NCBI GenBank assembly: GCA_030834965.1
Contig: JAUQWW010000081.1
Location: forward strand, 1 to 33,816
Origin: Gallionellaceae bacterium
GTDB lineage: Bacteria > Pseudomonadota > Gammaproteobacteria > Burkholderiales > Gallionellaceae
Direction of reading: 5' to 3'
DNA: 33,816 bases
Shown here: one piece after another, positions 33,570 to 33,816 of the stretch
Numbering within the stretch: position 1 is the first letter of the stretch
How the letters are laid out: each line of letters starts with the position of its first letter
Program-made: the position numbers and the translations under genes
The notes under the pieces: model-generated
Seen by the model: only the letters and a program-made list of their open reading frames with translations
What the model was told of the DNA's origin: nothing
Database searches by the model: none

Positions 33570-33816
33570 TAGAAAGTTGTCGTCCAATATGACTACGAAG
33601 CACCCAGATTATGGGGCCGCGCGAATGTATCGTCAGCCTTCCCGGTCATGGAAGACAAAGTGGCCGGCTTGATGTGTTAATGCAAGACTTCGTATATTGA
33701 CGCTGTCGGCAAGACGTTATGCAATGATAACGTTGAGCAGGCTGGGCAACATGACATCGGCAAGACTTTATGCGACTGAGCTTGTGGGTCAGATAGGTGC
33801 GGTTGCCCATTTCTCG
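33570..33816. other. Non-coding window end with short direct repeats
   Basis: No gene is visible. A 17-bp direct repeat, TCGGCAAGAC-G/T-TTATGC, occurs at 33706-33722 and 33757-33773 (16 of 17 identical). Just before it, TTAATGCAAGACTTCG (33677) resembles the sequence at 31214. A TGGGTCA heptamer lies at 33785-33791, a single copy that may be chance. The pattern suggests the edge of a mobile or recombined segment continuing beyond the window. Confidence 0.5.

Overview
The window looks like a high-GC proteobacterial chromosome. A beta-proteobacterium of the Gallionella/Sideroxydans type is my best guess, based on gene style, interspersed repeats and codon bias; no rRNA or other marker gene confirms it. 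Its core is a roughly 27.6 kb block (about 3.5-31.1 kb), all on the + strand, that encodes an extracellular contractile injection system (eCIS, the Afp/PVC-like phage-tail-derived family).

Layout. (1) 1-1244, minus strand: the 5' part of a UvrD/Rep-type helicase gene, carrying an in-frame insertion that comes from a REP-like palindrome. (2) 1622-2644: a sigma-54-type AAA+ activator with no N-terminal sensor domain. A small orphan gene follows on the minus strand (2683-2889), then an AT-richer gap. The gap holds three 7-bp half-sites spaced exactly 11 bp apart (3279-3307) and, about 150 bp further on, a good -24/-12 (sigma-54) promoter at 3454-3471. (3) 3513-31099: the eCIS locus. In order: small winged-helix-like protein, small beta-rich protein, sheath, tube, T4-type baseplate-assembly protein, proline/alanine-rich protein, Afp16/Pvc16-like cap protein with extra Ig-like domains, AAA+ ATPase (Afp15-like), small conserved protein, a 1067-residue DUF4157 protein with a caspase-like His/Cys region, Afp7-like hub protein, LysM protein, gp27-like hub, gp5-like spike, PAAR-like tip, gp25 wedge, two large baseplate J-type proteins (the second with an inserted PA14 domain), a tail-I protein fused to a beta-helix, a DUF6519/beta-helix giant, a coiled-coil protein, and a clostripain (C11) protease. 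Most gene pairs overlap by 4 or 8 bases, so translation is probably coupled. (4) 31315-33569: a two-TM hypothetical protein, a YpfJ-type zinc metallopeptidase and a HigB/HigA toxin-antitoxin pair. This part is bordered by short repeated motifs that suggest a mobile or shuffled segment.

How it works together (inference). The activator encoded next door probably binds the 11-bp-phased sites and switches on the sigma-54 promoter, so that the whole injection machine is made on demand. Sheath, tube, cap, ATPase, hub, spike and baseplate give a complete particle. The DUF4157 protein and the C11 protease are the best cargo candidates; both look like clan CD (caspase-like) cysteine peptidases. PA14 and beta-helix modules on the baseplate are candidates for target-surface recognition.

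Non-coding structure worth attention: two copies (6333-6475 and 31867-32020) of a structured interspersed element whose central hairpin shows compensatory changes and whose outer arms differ between copies but stay self-complementary; three copies of a REP-like palindrome; and two 'bridge' mini-ORFs that keep ATGA start/stop overlaps on both sides.
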